Positions 33,325 through 41,329 of a stretch of DNA of 64,000 nt are shown piece after piece. A program made the position numbers and the translations under genes. Each line of letters begins with the position of its first letter. Positions within the stretch are counted from its first letter, which is position 1. Location: positions 3,596,001-3,660,000 of the forward strand of contig NC_015953.1 in assembly GCF_000177195.2 (NCBI RefSeq), written 5' to 3'. The notes under the pieces were generated by a model. It was not told the DNA's origin. It was given only the letters and a program-made list of their open reading frames with translations, and did no database searches. The stretch comes from Streptomyces sp. SirexAA-E (GTDB lineage Bacteria; Actinomycetota; Actinomycetes; Streptomycetales; Streptomycetaceae).

Positions 33325-34993
33325 ACCCTTCCGTCCACGGCGCTGCCGAGGTCCACGGTAGATCGAGGATCTCCACCTCGGTGCCGGACCGTACCCCGCC
33401 CGGAGGCACCACGGCCAGTCCGTCGGCGGCGGCGACCCCCCGAAGCATGGCAGGCCCGTTGTAATGCAGGGGAACGACGCTGTCCGCACGGTGGACGACG
33501 GGGATCAGCCGGGTGTCGTGCGGGTGGCCCTGCACCTCTTCGTACACGGGCGGACGGTACGCGTCCGGAGCCGGGCGCCCGGCCATGCCCCGCAGCAGAG
33601 GCTCGGCCAGCGTCAGCAGCCCGGACACGGCGGCGAGCGGATTGCCGGGCAGGCCCACCACGCAGGGCCCACCGCCCGGTAGCCGCGCCAGGAGCATCGG
33701 ATGGCCGGGACGCACCGACACCCCGTCCACCAGCAGTTCCGCTCCGACTGCGGCGAGCACCGGGTGGACGTGGTCGACGGGTCCGGAGGCGGTTCCACCG
33801 GTGGTGAGGACGAGGTCGGCGTCCGACGTGGTCAGGGCATGCCGGAGCGCTTCCGCGTCGTCGCCGAGTCGCCGGGGAGCACTGACCTCGGCGCCCAGCG
33901 AACGGAGCCAGGGGCCCAACATCGGACCGAGGGCGTCCCGGATCAGCCCGTCGTGGGGGAGGCCGGCGGTGAGGAGCTCGTCGCCCAGGACGAGGACGTC
34001 CACGCGGGGACGGGGCACGCCCACCAGCGCGTCGTACCCGGCTGCTGCCGCCAGCCCGAGCACCGGCGGGGTCACTACGGCTCCCACGGGGAGAAGTTGG
34101 TCACCGGAACGGCATTCCTGGCCACGCGGGCGGATGTCCTGGCCCGGTACGACATCGCGGGTGGCATGGAGCCTCCCCTTCGCCTCGTCGAGCCGCGCGT
34201 GTTCACTCCGGATGACGGCGGTGGCCTCGGCCGGGATGCGGGCTCCGGTGGCGATGCGGACCGTCTGCCCGTCGAGGAGCGGTTCCGCGGCGCCGCACCC
34301 GGCGAGGAGCCCTTCGCCGTTCCGTACGGTCCAGGGTCCGGGCCCGGCGACGACCCAGCCGTCCATGGCGGACGTGTCGAAGGACGGCAGATCGGTGAGC
34401 GCCACCACCGCTTCGGCCAGGACGTGGCCGAGGGCGCGGTCCAGAGGCAGGCGGTGGGCGGCGAGGGGTACGGCACGGCCCAACCGCTCCGCCAGTGCGC
34501 GCGCCTCACGCCATGGGGTCTCGGAGTGCGCGCGGGGAGCAGTGCTGGGGGTGTGGTGGGTGTGGGAGGCGCCGGGGGTGTGGTGGGTGCTGGGGGTGTG
34601 ATGGGCTGCCGCGTCCGGGGACGGCGGGGCGGGCGGGGGCGAGCTCGATTCCGGTGTTCCGGCTGAGGCCGGTGTTCCGGCTGAGGCCGGTGTTCCGGCT
34701 GAGGCCGGTGTTCCGGCTGAGGCCGGTGTTCCGGCTGAGGCCGGTCTGGTTCGGGCCTGCGTGGTATGGGGCGTCGTGGTGTGGGTCTGCGTGGTGTGGG
34801 GGTCCGACGCCCGACGTCCTCGGCCCACGAGCGCCAGGGCCTGTTCCACGGCCCGCTCCTCGGCGGCCCGTGCTTCGGCGGCCCGCTCCTCGGCGGCCCG
34901 TGCTTCGGCGGCCCGTGTCTCGGCAGTCACCTTCCCGGCAGCCCCTCCGGAGGACGGTCGCGGGCCGGAGGCCTCGCCTCCACGCGCGGTCAT
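33314..34993 (-). CDS. MoeA-like molybdopterin molybdenumtransferase with long N-terminal extension
   Basis: 559-residue protein. From about residue 165 it matches MoeA: LPLDRALGHVLAEAVVALTDLPSFDTSAMDGWVV, RIATGARIPAEATAVIRSEH, GLAAAAGYDALVGVPRPRV, the MPT-binding domain with TTGGTASGPVDHVHPVL, and GLPGNPLAAVSGL near the C-terminus. This class inserts molybdenum into adenylylated molybdopterin. The first 160 residues are atypical: Arg/Ala/Glu repeats (RAAEERAAEARAAEER), His/Thr stretches, and six-residue PASAGT units encoded by an 18-bp tandem repeat. The ATG overlaps the MobA-like stop as ATGA. Confidence 0.88.
   Translation of the reverse strand: MTARGGEASGPRPSSGGAAGKVTAETRAAEARAAEERAAEARAAEERAVEQALALVGRGRRASDPHTTQTHTTTPHTTQARTRPASAGTPASAGTPASAGTPASAGTPASAGTPESSSPPPAPPSPDAAAHHTPSTHHTPGASHTHHTPSTAPRAHSETPWREARALAERLGRAVPLAAHRLPLDRALGHVLAEAVVALTDLPSFDTSAMDGWVVAGPGPWTVRNGEGLLAGCGAAEPLLDGQTVRIATGARIPAEATAVIRSEHARLDEAKGRLHATRDVVPGQDIRPRGQECRSGDQLLPVGAVVTPPVLGLAAAAGYDALVGVPRPRVDVLVLGDELLTAGLPHDGLIRDALGPMLGPWLRSLGAEVSAPRRLGDDAEALRHALTTSDADLVLTTGGTASGPVDHVHPVLAAVGAELLVDGVSVRPGHPMLLARLPGGGPCVVGLPGNPLAAVSGLLTLAEPLLRGMAGRPAPDAYRPPVYEEVQGHPHDTRLIPVVHRADSVVPLHYNGPAMLRGVAAADGLAVVPPGGVRSGTEVEILDLPWTSAAPWTEGCFT
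34651..34740. repeat. 18-bp minisatellite, five perfect copies, inside MoeA-like gene
   Basis: Five uninterrupted copies of CCGGTGTTCCGGCTGAGG (34651-34668, and each following 18 bp). Read on the minus strand they encode repeated PASAGT. The unit is a multiple of three, so copy-number change keeps frame. Confidence 0.95.
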
Positions 34994-35862
34994 GGAGTGC
35001 CGGTCTCTCCGCCGGCCTCTGTTTCTTCCTCCCACCTCAGGGCGAGCGCGGCGGCCTTGCGAGCGGCCTCGGCCACCGCCTCGGCTGCGGCATCAGGGCT
35101 CTGCCCTCTGCTTGCCGCCGCCGCGTACCCCACCAGGAAGGTGGTCAGCGGCGCGGCAGGCCGGGCGACGCCGTGCGCGGCGTCACGGGCGAGGTCGAGC
35201 AGGACATCGGTGTCGACTTCGAGTTCGATGCCCAGCTCGTTCTTGACTGCGGTGATCCATTCGTCCAGCACGGTCCCATGCTCCCTGATGCGTGCGCGGG
35301 CGGTGGCGAGGTCCTCCCAGGTGTCGCAGTCGAACGAGGCGAGCGGCCCCGCCTCGACGCGGGCCATGGCCAGCTCGGCGGTCAGCAGCCGCAGAGGAAG
35401 TCCGGCGAGGCTGCCGTGTTCGGTGGCCAGGAGCGCCAGTTCCCGGCGGAGCGGCTCGGCGCGGTAGGCCGCGACGAGAGGCTGGTCCCTGCCGCCGGGA
35501 TCGGTGCACATGGCCCCCTCCCAGGCGCCTGTTCCCGCTTCCGTCAGCAACGAGCGGACGGTTTCCTCGGCCAGGAACGGCAGATCGGCGGAGAGCACCA
35601 GGATCCTGTCCCCGGCCGTCTGCCGCACACCGGCGTCCAGAGCGGCCAACGGCCCACCGCCTGCGGGAGCTTCGCGCGTCCATACGACCGGACGCCGGGT
35701 GGGCCTGCGCCCGCCCACCACCACCGTGGTCCCGGCATCGGCACAGACGGCGAGCACCCGGTCGAGCAGGGAACGCCCCCCTACCCGCAGCCCTGGTTTG
35801 TCGGCGCCACCGAGCCGCCTCGCGGCCCCGCCGGCGAGAACGATGGCGTCATACGCGGTCAT
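34990..35862 (-). CDS. MobA-like nucleotidyltransferase fused to DUF6457 domain
   Basis: 290-residue two-domain protein. Residues 1-190 are a molybdenum cofactor guanylyltransferase-like NTP transferase (IVLAGGAARRLGGADKPGLRVGG, with the LAGG loop, and VLSADLPFLAEETV). Residues about 198-285 (LDEWITAVKNELGIELEVDTDVLLDLARDAAHGVARP, TTFLVGYAAA) are a DUF6457 helical domain, otherwise found as a separate small Moco protein. It is upstream of and overlaps the MoeA-like gene, consistent with a Moco-maturation operon. ATG 35860-35862 has GGGGC upstream. Confidence 0.87.
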   Translation of the reverse strand: MTAYDAIVLAGGAARRLGGADKPGLRVGGRSLLDRVLAVCADAGTTVVVGGRRPTRRPVVWTREAPAGGGPLAALDAGVRQTAGDRILVLSADLPFLAEETVRSLLTEAGTGAWEGAMCTDPGGRDQPLVAAYRAEPLRRELALLATEHGSLAGLPLRLLTAELAMARVEAGPLASFDCDTWEDLATARARIREHGTVLDEWITAVKNELGIELEVDTDVLLDLARDAAHGVARPAAPLTTFLVGYAAAASRGQSPDAAAEAVAEAARKAAALALRWEEETEAGGETGTP

Positions 35863-36200
35863 GCCCCGAGTATGCGTGCCCCTCATGCCCCCGAAGCCGA
35901 CCGGGGTAGGAAACACCGGGGTAGGAAACCCATGACCGCACCGGCCCCCGAAGGTCCGACGACCGGCAGCCGACGACCGTCAACCAGCCGCCTGCGCACA
36001 GGGCCCGGCTGACGGCACGAGCTCGACTGACGGCACGGGCCCGACTGACGGCACGGGCCCGAACCGAGGCGGACACCGATGCCGAACCTGCGCCTGGGAC
36101 TGGGCCTGGCCCCAATCCCGCCTCCAGGCAGAGACCGGTCCGGATCCTGCGCCTGTGACGCCGGTTCCGGACCCGAGCACCGCCTCCGTGGACAGAACAC
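35863..36200. other. Intergenic region with GC-rich tandem repeats
   Basis: 338 bp without a convincing gene between bkd cluster 2 and the MobA-like gene, both on the minus strand. It holds the promoter of the MobA-MoeA operon and, at 36003-36056, three 18-bp units of the form GCCCGACTGACGGCACGG differing at a few bases. No coding pattern or regulatory palindrome was otherwise seen. Confidence 0.6.
36003..36056. repeat. 18-bp imperfect tandem repeat x3
   Basis: Units at 36003-36020, 36021-36038 and 36039-36056 share CTGACGGCACG and differ at two or three positions. Noncoding. Confidence 0.8.
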
Positions 36201-37664
36201 CTAGAGCGTGCGCAGCAGCAGCGCCGGCTGCTCCACGCAGTCCGCCACGTAGCGCAGGAAACCCCCGGCGGTCCCTCCGTCGCACACCCGGTGATCGAAG
36301 GTGAGCGAGAGCTGGACAACCTGGCGGACCGCCAGCTCCCCTTCGTGCACCCATGGCTTGGCGACGATCCGGCCGACGCCGAGCATCGCCGCCTCGGGGT
36401 GATTGATGATCGGGGTCGATCCGTCGACACCGAACACGCCGTAGTTGTTCAGCGTGAACGTCCCGCCGGTGAGCTGCGCCGGGGTGAGCCTGCCCGCCCG
36501 TGCCGCCTCGGTCAGCGTGCCGATCTCCGCGCTGATCGACTCCGCGTTGCGCGTGTGGGCGTCACGCACGACCGGGACGACCAGGCCCCGTTCCGTCTGG
36601 GCGGCGAAACCGAGATGGACCCCGGGCAGCCGCACGATCTCCCGTGCCTCGGTGTCCACGGTCGAGTTGAGCTCGGGGAAGCGAGCCAGGGCCGCCGTGC
36701 AGATACGGGCCAGCAGGGCGAGCACCGAGATCTTGGGCGTCGTTCCTGTGGCACGGGTGCCGTTCATCGCGGCCCGTGCCGCCATCAGCTCGGTGGCATC
36801 GGCATCCACCCAGCACGTGGCATCGGGAATCTCGTGCCGACTACGCGACAGCTTGTCCGCGACCGCGCCCCGGACCCCGCGCAGAGCGATCCGCTCGCCT
36901 GCCACCGGTCCCACCGCGTCCGGTGCCGGACGCGCGTCCAGGGACGCGGCGGAGGAGCTCTCCTGCTCCGTGTTTCTGATCGCGGACTCGACGTCCGTAC
37001 GCAGGATCAAGCCGTCCCGACCCGAACCCGCGATGTGCCGGAGGTCGAGGCCGTGCTGCCGGGCCAGCCTCCGTACCAGTGGGGAGACGACCGCGACGGG
37101 CCCCTGGTCCTCGGTGTCCCGTACCCGCGCGGACACCGGCGCCGAAGCCGAGGCTGCCGCAGCCGCGACGTGAGATGCCCCTTCGGGAGCCGGCCCTCTG
37201 GCGGGAGCAGGCGATGAGGCCGACGCCGCGAACGCGGTCGGCCTGACACGTCGGCGTCGCGCGGCGGGGGCCCCGGTGCCGTAGCCCACCAGTACGTTCC
37301 CCGACGTCTCCCCCGCCGAGCCGCCGTCGCCGTCGGTATCCGCATCGGCATCGGGGTCCGAGGTCCGGGCGGGACCAGGGGCCGGGCCGGAGGCTCCCGG
37401 GCCAGCCGTGTCCTCCGCCGAACCGACCGCGACCGTCAGCAGCGGCGATCCGACGGGAAGCTCGGTGCCTTCCTCGCCGAACCGGGCCGTCACCACGCCC
37501 CCGTAGGGGCAGGGCACCTCGACCATCGCCTTGGCCGTCTCGACCTCGACGACCGGCTGGTCGATGGCGACGACGTCGCCGACGTCCACCAGCCAGCGCA
37601 CGATCTCGGCCTCGGTAAGCCCCTCGCCGAGGTCCGGCAGCTTGAATTCGAGTACCTGGGCCAT
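36201..37664 (-). CDS. Branched-chain 2-oxoacid dehydrogenase E2 (cluster 2)
   Basis: 487-residue dihydrolipoamide acyltransferase. The lipoyl domain has VETAKAMVEV (Lys at about 43), followed by an Asp/Gly/Pro/Ala-rich linker, an E1/E3-binding domain (VSPLVRRLARQHGLDLRHI), and catalytic LTFDHRVCDGGTAGGFL near the C-terminus (HxxxDG). The ATG and the E1 beta stop share one base (TGATG), so translation is coupled. It diverges clearly from the cluster 1 E2 in linker composition. Last gene of the second bkd operon. Confidence 0.95.
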   Translation of the reverse strand: MAQVLEFKLPDLGEGLTEAEIVRWLVDVGDVVAIDQPVVEVETAKAMVEVPCPYGGVVTARFGEEGTELPVGSPLLTVAVGSAEDTAGPGASGPAPGPARTSDPDADADTDGDGGSAGETSGNVLVGYGTGAPAARRRRVRPTAFAASASSPAPARGPAPEGASHVAAAAASASAPVSARVRDTEDQGPVAVVSPLVRRLARQHGLDLRHIAGSGRDGLILRTDVESAIRNTEQESSSAASLDARPAPDAVGPVAGERIALRGVRGAVADKLSRSRHEIPDATCWVDADATELMAARAAMNGTRATGTTPKISVLALLARICTAALARFPELNSTVDTEAREIVRLPGVHLGFAAQTERGLVVPVVRDAHTRNAESISAEIGTLTEAARAGRLTPAQLTGGTFTLNNYGVFGVDGSTPIINHPEAAMLGVGRIVAKPWVHEGELAVRQVVQLSLTFDHRVCDGGTAGGFLRYVADCVEQPALLLRTL

Positions 37665-38698
37665 CAGCTCTCGGCCTCCCATTGAAGACGGGCCACCGCG
37701 TCCAGCACCCGGTCCACACCGGGAAGGTGGTGCCGCTCCTGCATCGGCGGCGGATACGGGATGTCAAAGCCCGCCACACGCAGCACCGGCGCCTCCAGGT
37801 GGTGGAAGCAGCGCTCGGTCACCCGGGCCGCGATCTCACCCCCCGGGCCGCCGAAGCCCGAGGACTCGTGGACGACGACGGCCCGCCCCGTACGCCGGAC
37901 GGAGGCCGCGACGGTCTCGTCGTCGAACGGCACGAGCGACCGGAGGTCGATGACCTCCAGGTCCCAGCCCTCGGCCGTGGCCGCCTCCGCCGCCTCCAGA
38001 CACACCGGCACGGACGGCCCGTAGGTGATCAGGGTCGCGCTGCGTCCCGAGCGCCGGACGACGGCCCGCCCTATCGGCTCGACCACCGAAGGAGCGTCAG
38101 GCGACCACGACGCCTTGGCCCAGTACAGCCGCTTCGGCTCCAGGAAGACCACCGGGTCGTCGGAGGCGATGGACGCCCTCAGCAGCCCGTACGCGTCCTC
38201 GACCGTGGACGGCGCGACGACATGGAGACCGGGCGTCGCCATGTAGTACGCCTCCGAGGAGTCACTGTGGTGCTCCACCCCGCCGATCCCGCCGCCGTAC
38301 GGGATCCGGACGGTGATCGGCAGGGGCATGGCTCCCCCGGTACGGTTCCGCATCTTGGCGACATGGCTGACCAACTGCTCGAACGCCGGGTAGGCGAACG
38401 CGTCGAACTGCATCTCCACCACGGGCCGCAGCCCGTACATCGCCATGCCGACCGCCGCGCCGAGGATTCCCGCCTCCGCCAGCGGTGTATCCGTACAGCG
38501 GTCGTCGCCGAACTCCTTCGCCAGCCCGTCGGTGACGCGGAAGACGCCTCCGAGCGTGCCCACGTCCTCACCCAGGACGTGGACCGCCGGGTCCTCGGCC
38601 ATCGCGTCGCGCAACGCCCGCCCGAGAGCCTGCGCCATGGTGGTCTGCGCGGCCCGGCCGGTCCGCCCACCGGCCGTCGCCGCAGCGGTCGTCGTCAT
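37664..38698 (-). CDS. Branched-chain 2-oxoacid dehydrogenase E1 beta (cluster 2)
   Basis: 344-residue E1 beta with LGEDVGTLGGVFRVTDGL, DTPLAEAGILGAAVGMAMYG, VRIPYGGGIGGVEHHSDSSEA, and FLEPKRLYW. It has an N-terminal Ala/Thr/Gly extension of about 20 residues missing from the cluster 1 paralogue. The ATG overlaps the E1 alpha stop as ATGA. It forms an alpha2-beta2 heterotetramer with E1 alpha. Confidence 0.95.
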   Translation of the reverse strand: MTTTAAATAGGRTGRAAQTTMAQALGRALRDAMAEDPAVHVLGEDVGTLGGVFRVTDGLAKEFGDDRCTDTPLAEAGILGAAVGMAMYGLRPVVEMQFDAFAYPAFEQLVSHVAKMRNRTGGAMPLPITVRIPYGGGIGGVEHHSDSSEAYYMATPGLHVVAPSTVEDAYGLLRASIASDDPVVFLEPKRLYWAKASWSPDAPSVVEPIGRAVVRRSGRSATLITYGPSVPVCLEAAEAATAEGWDLEVIDLRSLVPFDDETVAASVRRTGRAVVVHESSGFGGPGGEIAARVTERCFHHLEAPVLRVAGFDIPYPPPMQERHHLPGVDRVLDAVARLQWEAES

Positions 38699-39855
38699 CG
38701 CGCTTCCTCCGCTTCGCCCTCGTGCGGGCCCTGCCCTGCCTCCAGCTCGTCCCTCAGCCGGGCCTCCTGCTCCAGCAGTTGCCCGGTCCGCTCCTCGAAG
38801 ACGTGGGAGAAGAGATCCATGGGGTCGAGCGGCGGATCGGCGTTCATCTGCTCCCTGAGATCCGCCGCCATCCGCTCCGCGGCCTCCCGCACCGTCCCGA
38901 CGGCCTCCTCGTCCAGCAGCCCGCGCCCGGTGAGCTCCCGCTCCAGCAGCAGGATCGGGTCGTGGGCACGCCAGGCCTCCACGTCGCTGTCGCCGCGGTA
39001 CCGCGTCGCGTCGTCGGCGTTCGTGTGCGCGTCCATCCGGTACGTGACGGCCTCGACCAGCGTCGGGCCCCCGCCGCTCCTGGCCCGTGCCACGGCCTCT
39101 CCGAGCACCTGGTGCATCGCGGCCGCGTCGTTGCCGTCGACGAGCCGGCCCGGCATGCCGTACCCCACGGCCTTGTGGGCCAGGGACGGAGCCGCGGTCT
39201 GCTTGGCCAGCGGAACGGAGATGGCGAAGCCGTTGTTCTGCACCAGGAAGACGACCGGGGCGCGCCAGACGGCCGCGAAGTTCAACGCCTCGTGGAAATC
39301 GCCCTCGCTCGTCCCGCCGTCGCCGACCATGGCGAGCGCGACCACGTCGTCACCCTTGAGCCGGGCCGCGTGTGCGAGACCCACGGCGTGCGGCAGCTGG
39401 GTGGCCAGCGGGGTGCACAGGGGGGCGATGCGGTGCTCACGCGGGTCGTAGCCGGTGTGCCGGTCGCCCCGCAGCAGCGTCAACGCCTCCACCGGGTCCA
39501 GGCCGCGCGCCACGGCCGCGAGCGTGTCGCGGTAGCTCGGGAAGAGCCAGTCGCGCTCCTCCAGCACGAGGGCCGCCGCCACCTCGCACGCCTCCTGTCC
39601 CGTGCTCGACGGGTACACCGCGAGCCTGCCCTGCTTGGTCAGGGCCGTGGCCTGGGCGTTGTACCGGCGACCGCGCACCAGCTCGGCGTAGAGCCGGAGG
39701 AGCAGGTCGGGGTCCACGGCAGCCGCGGCGTCCGTACCGAGCACGCGGTACGGCTCAGGGTCCGGGAGCAGCGGCGCGGGATCGGTGAGCGGCTTCCAGG
39801 CCGGGGGCGGCGTGGGCCGGTAGGCGGCTGCGCCGGTCAGCTCTTGGACCGTCAT
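38695..39855 (-). CDS. Branched-chain 2-oxoacid dehydrogenase E1 alpha (cluster 2)
   Basis: 386-residue E1 alpha. The TPP motif is VGDGGTSEGDFHEALNFAAVWRAPVVFLVQNN, and TYRMDAHTNADDATRYR is the conserved loop. ATG 39853-39855 is supported by AGGAGG 8 nt upstream. First gene of the operon; divergent from the Lrp-family gene across 211 bp that contain a TetR-type palindrome and three DnaA boxes. The lower similarity to cluster 1 argues for an old duplication or different substrate preference. Confidence 0.95.
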   Translation of the reverse strand: MTVQELTGAAAYRPTPPPAWKPLTDPAPLLPDPEPYRVLGTDAAAAVDPDLLLRLYAELVRGRRYNAQATALTKQGRLAVYPSSTGQEACEVAAALVLEERDWLFPSYRDTLAAVARGLDPVEALTLLRGDRHTGYDPREHRIAPLCTPLATQLPHAVGLAHAARLKGDDVVALAMVGDGGTSEGDFHEALNFAAVWRAPVVFLVQNNGFAISVPLAKQTAAPSLAHKAVGYGMPGRLVDGNDAAAMHQVLGEAVARARSGGGPTLVEAVTYRMDAHTNADDATRYRGDSDVEAWRAHDPILLLERELTGRGLLDEEAVGTVREAAERMAADLREQMNADPPLDPMDLFSHVFEERTGQLLEQEARLRDELEAGQGPHEGEAEEAR

Positions 39856-39951
39856 GACAAGCACCTCCTGGCATCGAGATGGATCGAGGGGTGTCGAAAT
39901 CCGCAGAAATGTCGAGGCGTGAGCGGGGCACGGGTGTGGCGTGCCTCACCT

Positions 39952-39965
39952 ACCGATTGTTCGGT
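39952..39965. promoter_or_regulatory. Variant TetR (PaaR-type) box between bkd cluster 2 and bkdR
   Basis: ACCGATTGTTCGGT has perfect ACCGA/TCGGT arms and differs by one base from the two boxes before paaN and paaA. It lies 97 bp upstream of E1 alpha and about 100 bp upstream of bkdR. Confidence 0.55.
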
Positions 39966-39999
39966 CGCGAGTGCATTTTGGCTACAGGCACCTCCAGCC

Positions 40000-40048
40000 T
40001 GTGGACAAACGGTTCTCCACAGCCTGGGATAGGGACAGGTCGTCCACA
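40000..40048. other. Cluster of three DnaA boxes upstream of bkdR
   Basis: TGTGGACAA (40000-40008, reverse of the preferred Streptomyces box TTGTCCACA), TTCTCCACA (40013-40021) and TCGTCCACA (40040-40048) lie within 49 bp. The last ends 18 bp before the bkdR start codon. Confidence 0.7.
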
Positions 40049-40066
40049 ACAGGGAGGCACCGGCAG

Positions 40067-40591
40067 ATGGCAGCTGAACAAATGGCCGACACGGGCGGGG
40101 ACAGCCTTGCCCCCCTGCCTCCCGCGCGCCCGCTGGACTCCGTCGACCGCGACATCCTCCGCATCCTGCGTACGGACGGACGGGCCTCGATCCGCGCCGT
40201 CGCCGAGCGGGTCCATGTGTCGCGGGCCAACGCCTACGCCCGGATCAACCGGCTCGTCGAGGACGGGGTGATCCGCGGTTTCAGCGCGCGGGTGAACCAC
40301 GAGCGGGCCGGGCAGGGCGCCTCGGCGTACATCACGCTCAAGATCGTCCAGAACTCCTGGCGCACCGTGCGCGAACAGCTCCAGGCCCTGCCGGGCGCCA
40401 CCCACATCGCCCTGGTCAGCGGCGACTTCGACGTACTGCTCCTGGTCCACACCCCGGACAACCGGGCCCTGCGTGAGCTGGTCCTGACCAGGATCCAGTC
40501 CATCCCCGAGGTGCTGTCCACCCGCACGTTGCTGGTCTTCGAGGAAACCGACCTGGGGCCGCGCCCGGACCATCCGTCCGAGCTCGCCTGA
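40067..40591 (+). CDS. bkdR: Lrp/AsnC family regulator, BkdR-like
   Basis: 174-residue Lrp/AsnC protein. The helix-turn-helix is SVDRDILRILRTDGRASIRAVAERVHVSRANAYARINRLVEDGVI (about 25-70), followed by a RAM ligand-binding domain (AYITLKIVQNSWRTVREQLQALPGATHIALVSGDFDVLLLVHTPD). Start fixed by GGGAGG 9 nt upstream. Its divergent placement against the second bkd operon matches BkdR regulators that sense branched-chain amino acids and control these operons. Regulation of cluster 1 as well is possible but untested. Confidence 0.9.
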   Translation: MAAEQMADTGGDSLAPLPPARPLDSVDRDILRILRTDGRASIRAVAERVHVSRANAYARINRLVEDGVIRGFSARVNHERAGQGASAYITLKIVQNSWRTVREQLQALPGATHIALVSGDFDVLLLVHTPDNRALRELVLTRIQSIPEVLSTRTLLVFEETDLGPRPDHPSELA

Positions 40592-40613
40592 CCCCTTCAA
40601 CCGACCGGGGAGG

Positions 40614-41207
40614 TCAGTGGCCGGCCCGCATCCCGTCGAAGGCGAGCCGCACGACGGTGTCGGCGAGCTGCTGCCGTTCACCGGCGCCCTCCGGCTGCGG
40701 GCGGTACCACTCCACCAGGGAGTTCACCATTCCGAAGAGCAGCCGGGTGGCCATGCGTATGTCCACGTCGGCACGGAGGTCACCGTCCGCCACGGCCGCT
40801 TCGAGCAGTGCGGCGACCCGCTGGTCGAACTCGCGCCGCCGCTCCAGGGCCCACCGCTCGGTCTGCGTGTTACCGCGGACCCGCAGCAGCAGCGTGACGT
40901 AGGGGAGCTCGTCCATCAGCACCTCGACGGTGCGGCGGGTGACGTGTTCGACCCGTACGACGGCGCGGCCCCGCTGGGCGCCGGGCTCGTCGAGGATGCC
41001 GAACAGTCCGTCCAGAGCCCGGCTCACCGCGCGCCGGAGCAGCTCTTCCTTGCCCGCCACGTGGTGGTAGATCGACGACTTGGAGATGCCCGCCGCCTGG
41101 GAGAGGTGCTCCATGGACGTGCCGTCGTAGCCACGCTCGTTGAAGACATGGACGGCGACGGCGAGGAGGGTCTCCGGTGTGTATGTGTCCCGCTTGGCCG
41201 TGGTCAT
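40614..41207 (-). CDS. paaR: TetR family regulator (probable PaaR)
   Basis: 197-residue TetR protein. The N-terminal helix-turn-helix is LLAVAVHVFNERGYDGTSMEHLSQAAGISKSSIYHHVAGKEELL (about 14-57), and a ligand-binding helical domain follows. Start fixed by GGGAGG 9 nt before ATG 41205-41207. It is divergent from paaN and is the nearest regulator to the boxes before paaN and paaA, so it probably represses phenylacetate genes until phenylacetyl-CoA accumulates. The gene symbol is inferred from position. Confidence 0.87.
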   Translation of the reverse strand: MTTAKRDTYTPETLLAVAVHVFNERGYDGTSMEHLSQAAGISKSSIYHHVAGKEELLRRAVSRALDGLFGILDEPGAQRGRAVVRVEHVTRRTVEVLMDELPYVTLLLRVRGNTQTERWALERRREFDQRVAALLEAAVADGDLRADVDIRMATRLLFGMVNSLVEWYRPQPEGAGERQQLADTVVRLAFDGMRAGH

Positions 41208-41229
41208 GACCGCGATCCTCCCCCATGAG

Positions 41230-41238
41230 TTGTCCACA
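41230..41238. other. DnaA box in paaR/paaN intergenic region
   Basis: TTGTCCACA is a perfect match to the preferred Streptomyces DnaA box. It lies 22 bp from the TetR gene start codon and 24 bp from the TetR-type palindrome. Confidence 0.65.
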
Positions 41239-41261
41239 GGTTCTCCGGGCCCCTTGTCCCG

Positions 41262-41275
41262 ACCGATCGTTCGGT
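41262..41275. promoter_or_regulatory. PaaR-type palindrome before paaN
   Basis: ACCGATCGTTCGGT has perfect ACCGA/TCGGT arms, and its reverse complement occurs exactly before paaA. It sits between the divergent TetR and paaN genes, 55 bp before the paaN start, where binding would control both. Confidence 0.75.
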
Positions 41276-41329
41276 TACTCTAACTCCGTCCGCACATCCC
41301 TGCCCGGCTCGACGAGGAGTTGGTCCGTC

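Noticed and set aside
34651..34740. 18-bp repeats as a CRISPR array
   Set aside because: Units are directly adjacent with no spacers, are in frame with a protein, and no cas gene is present.
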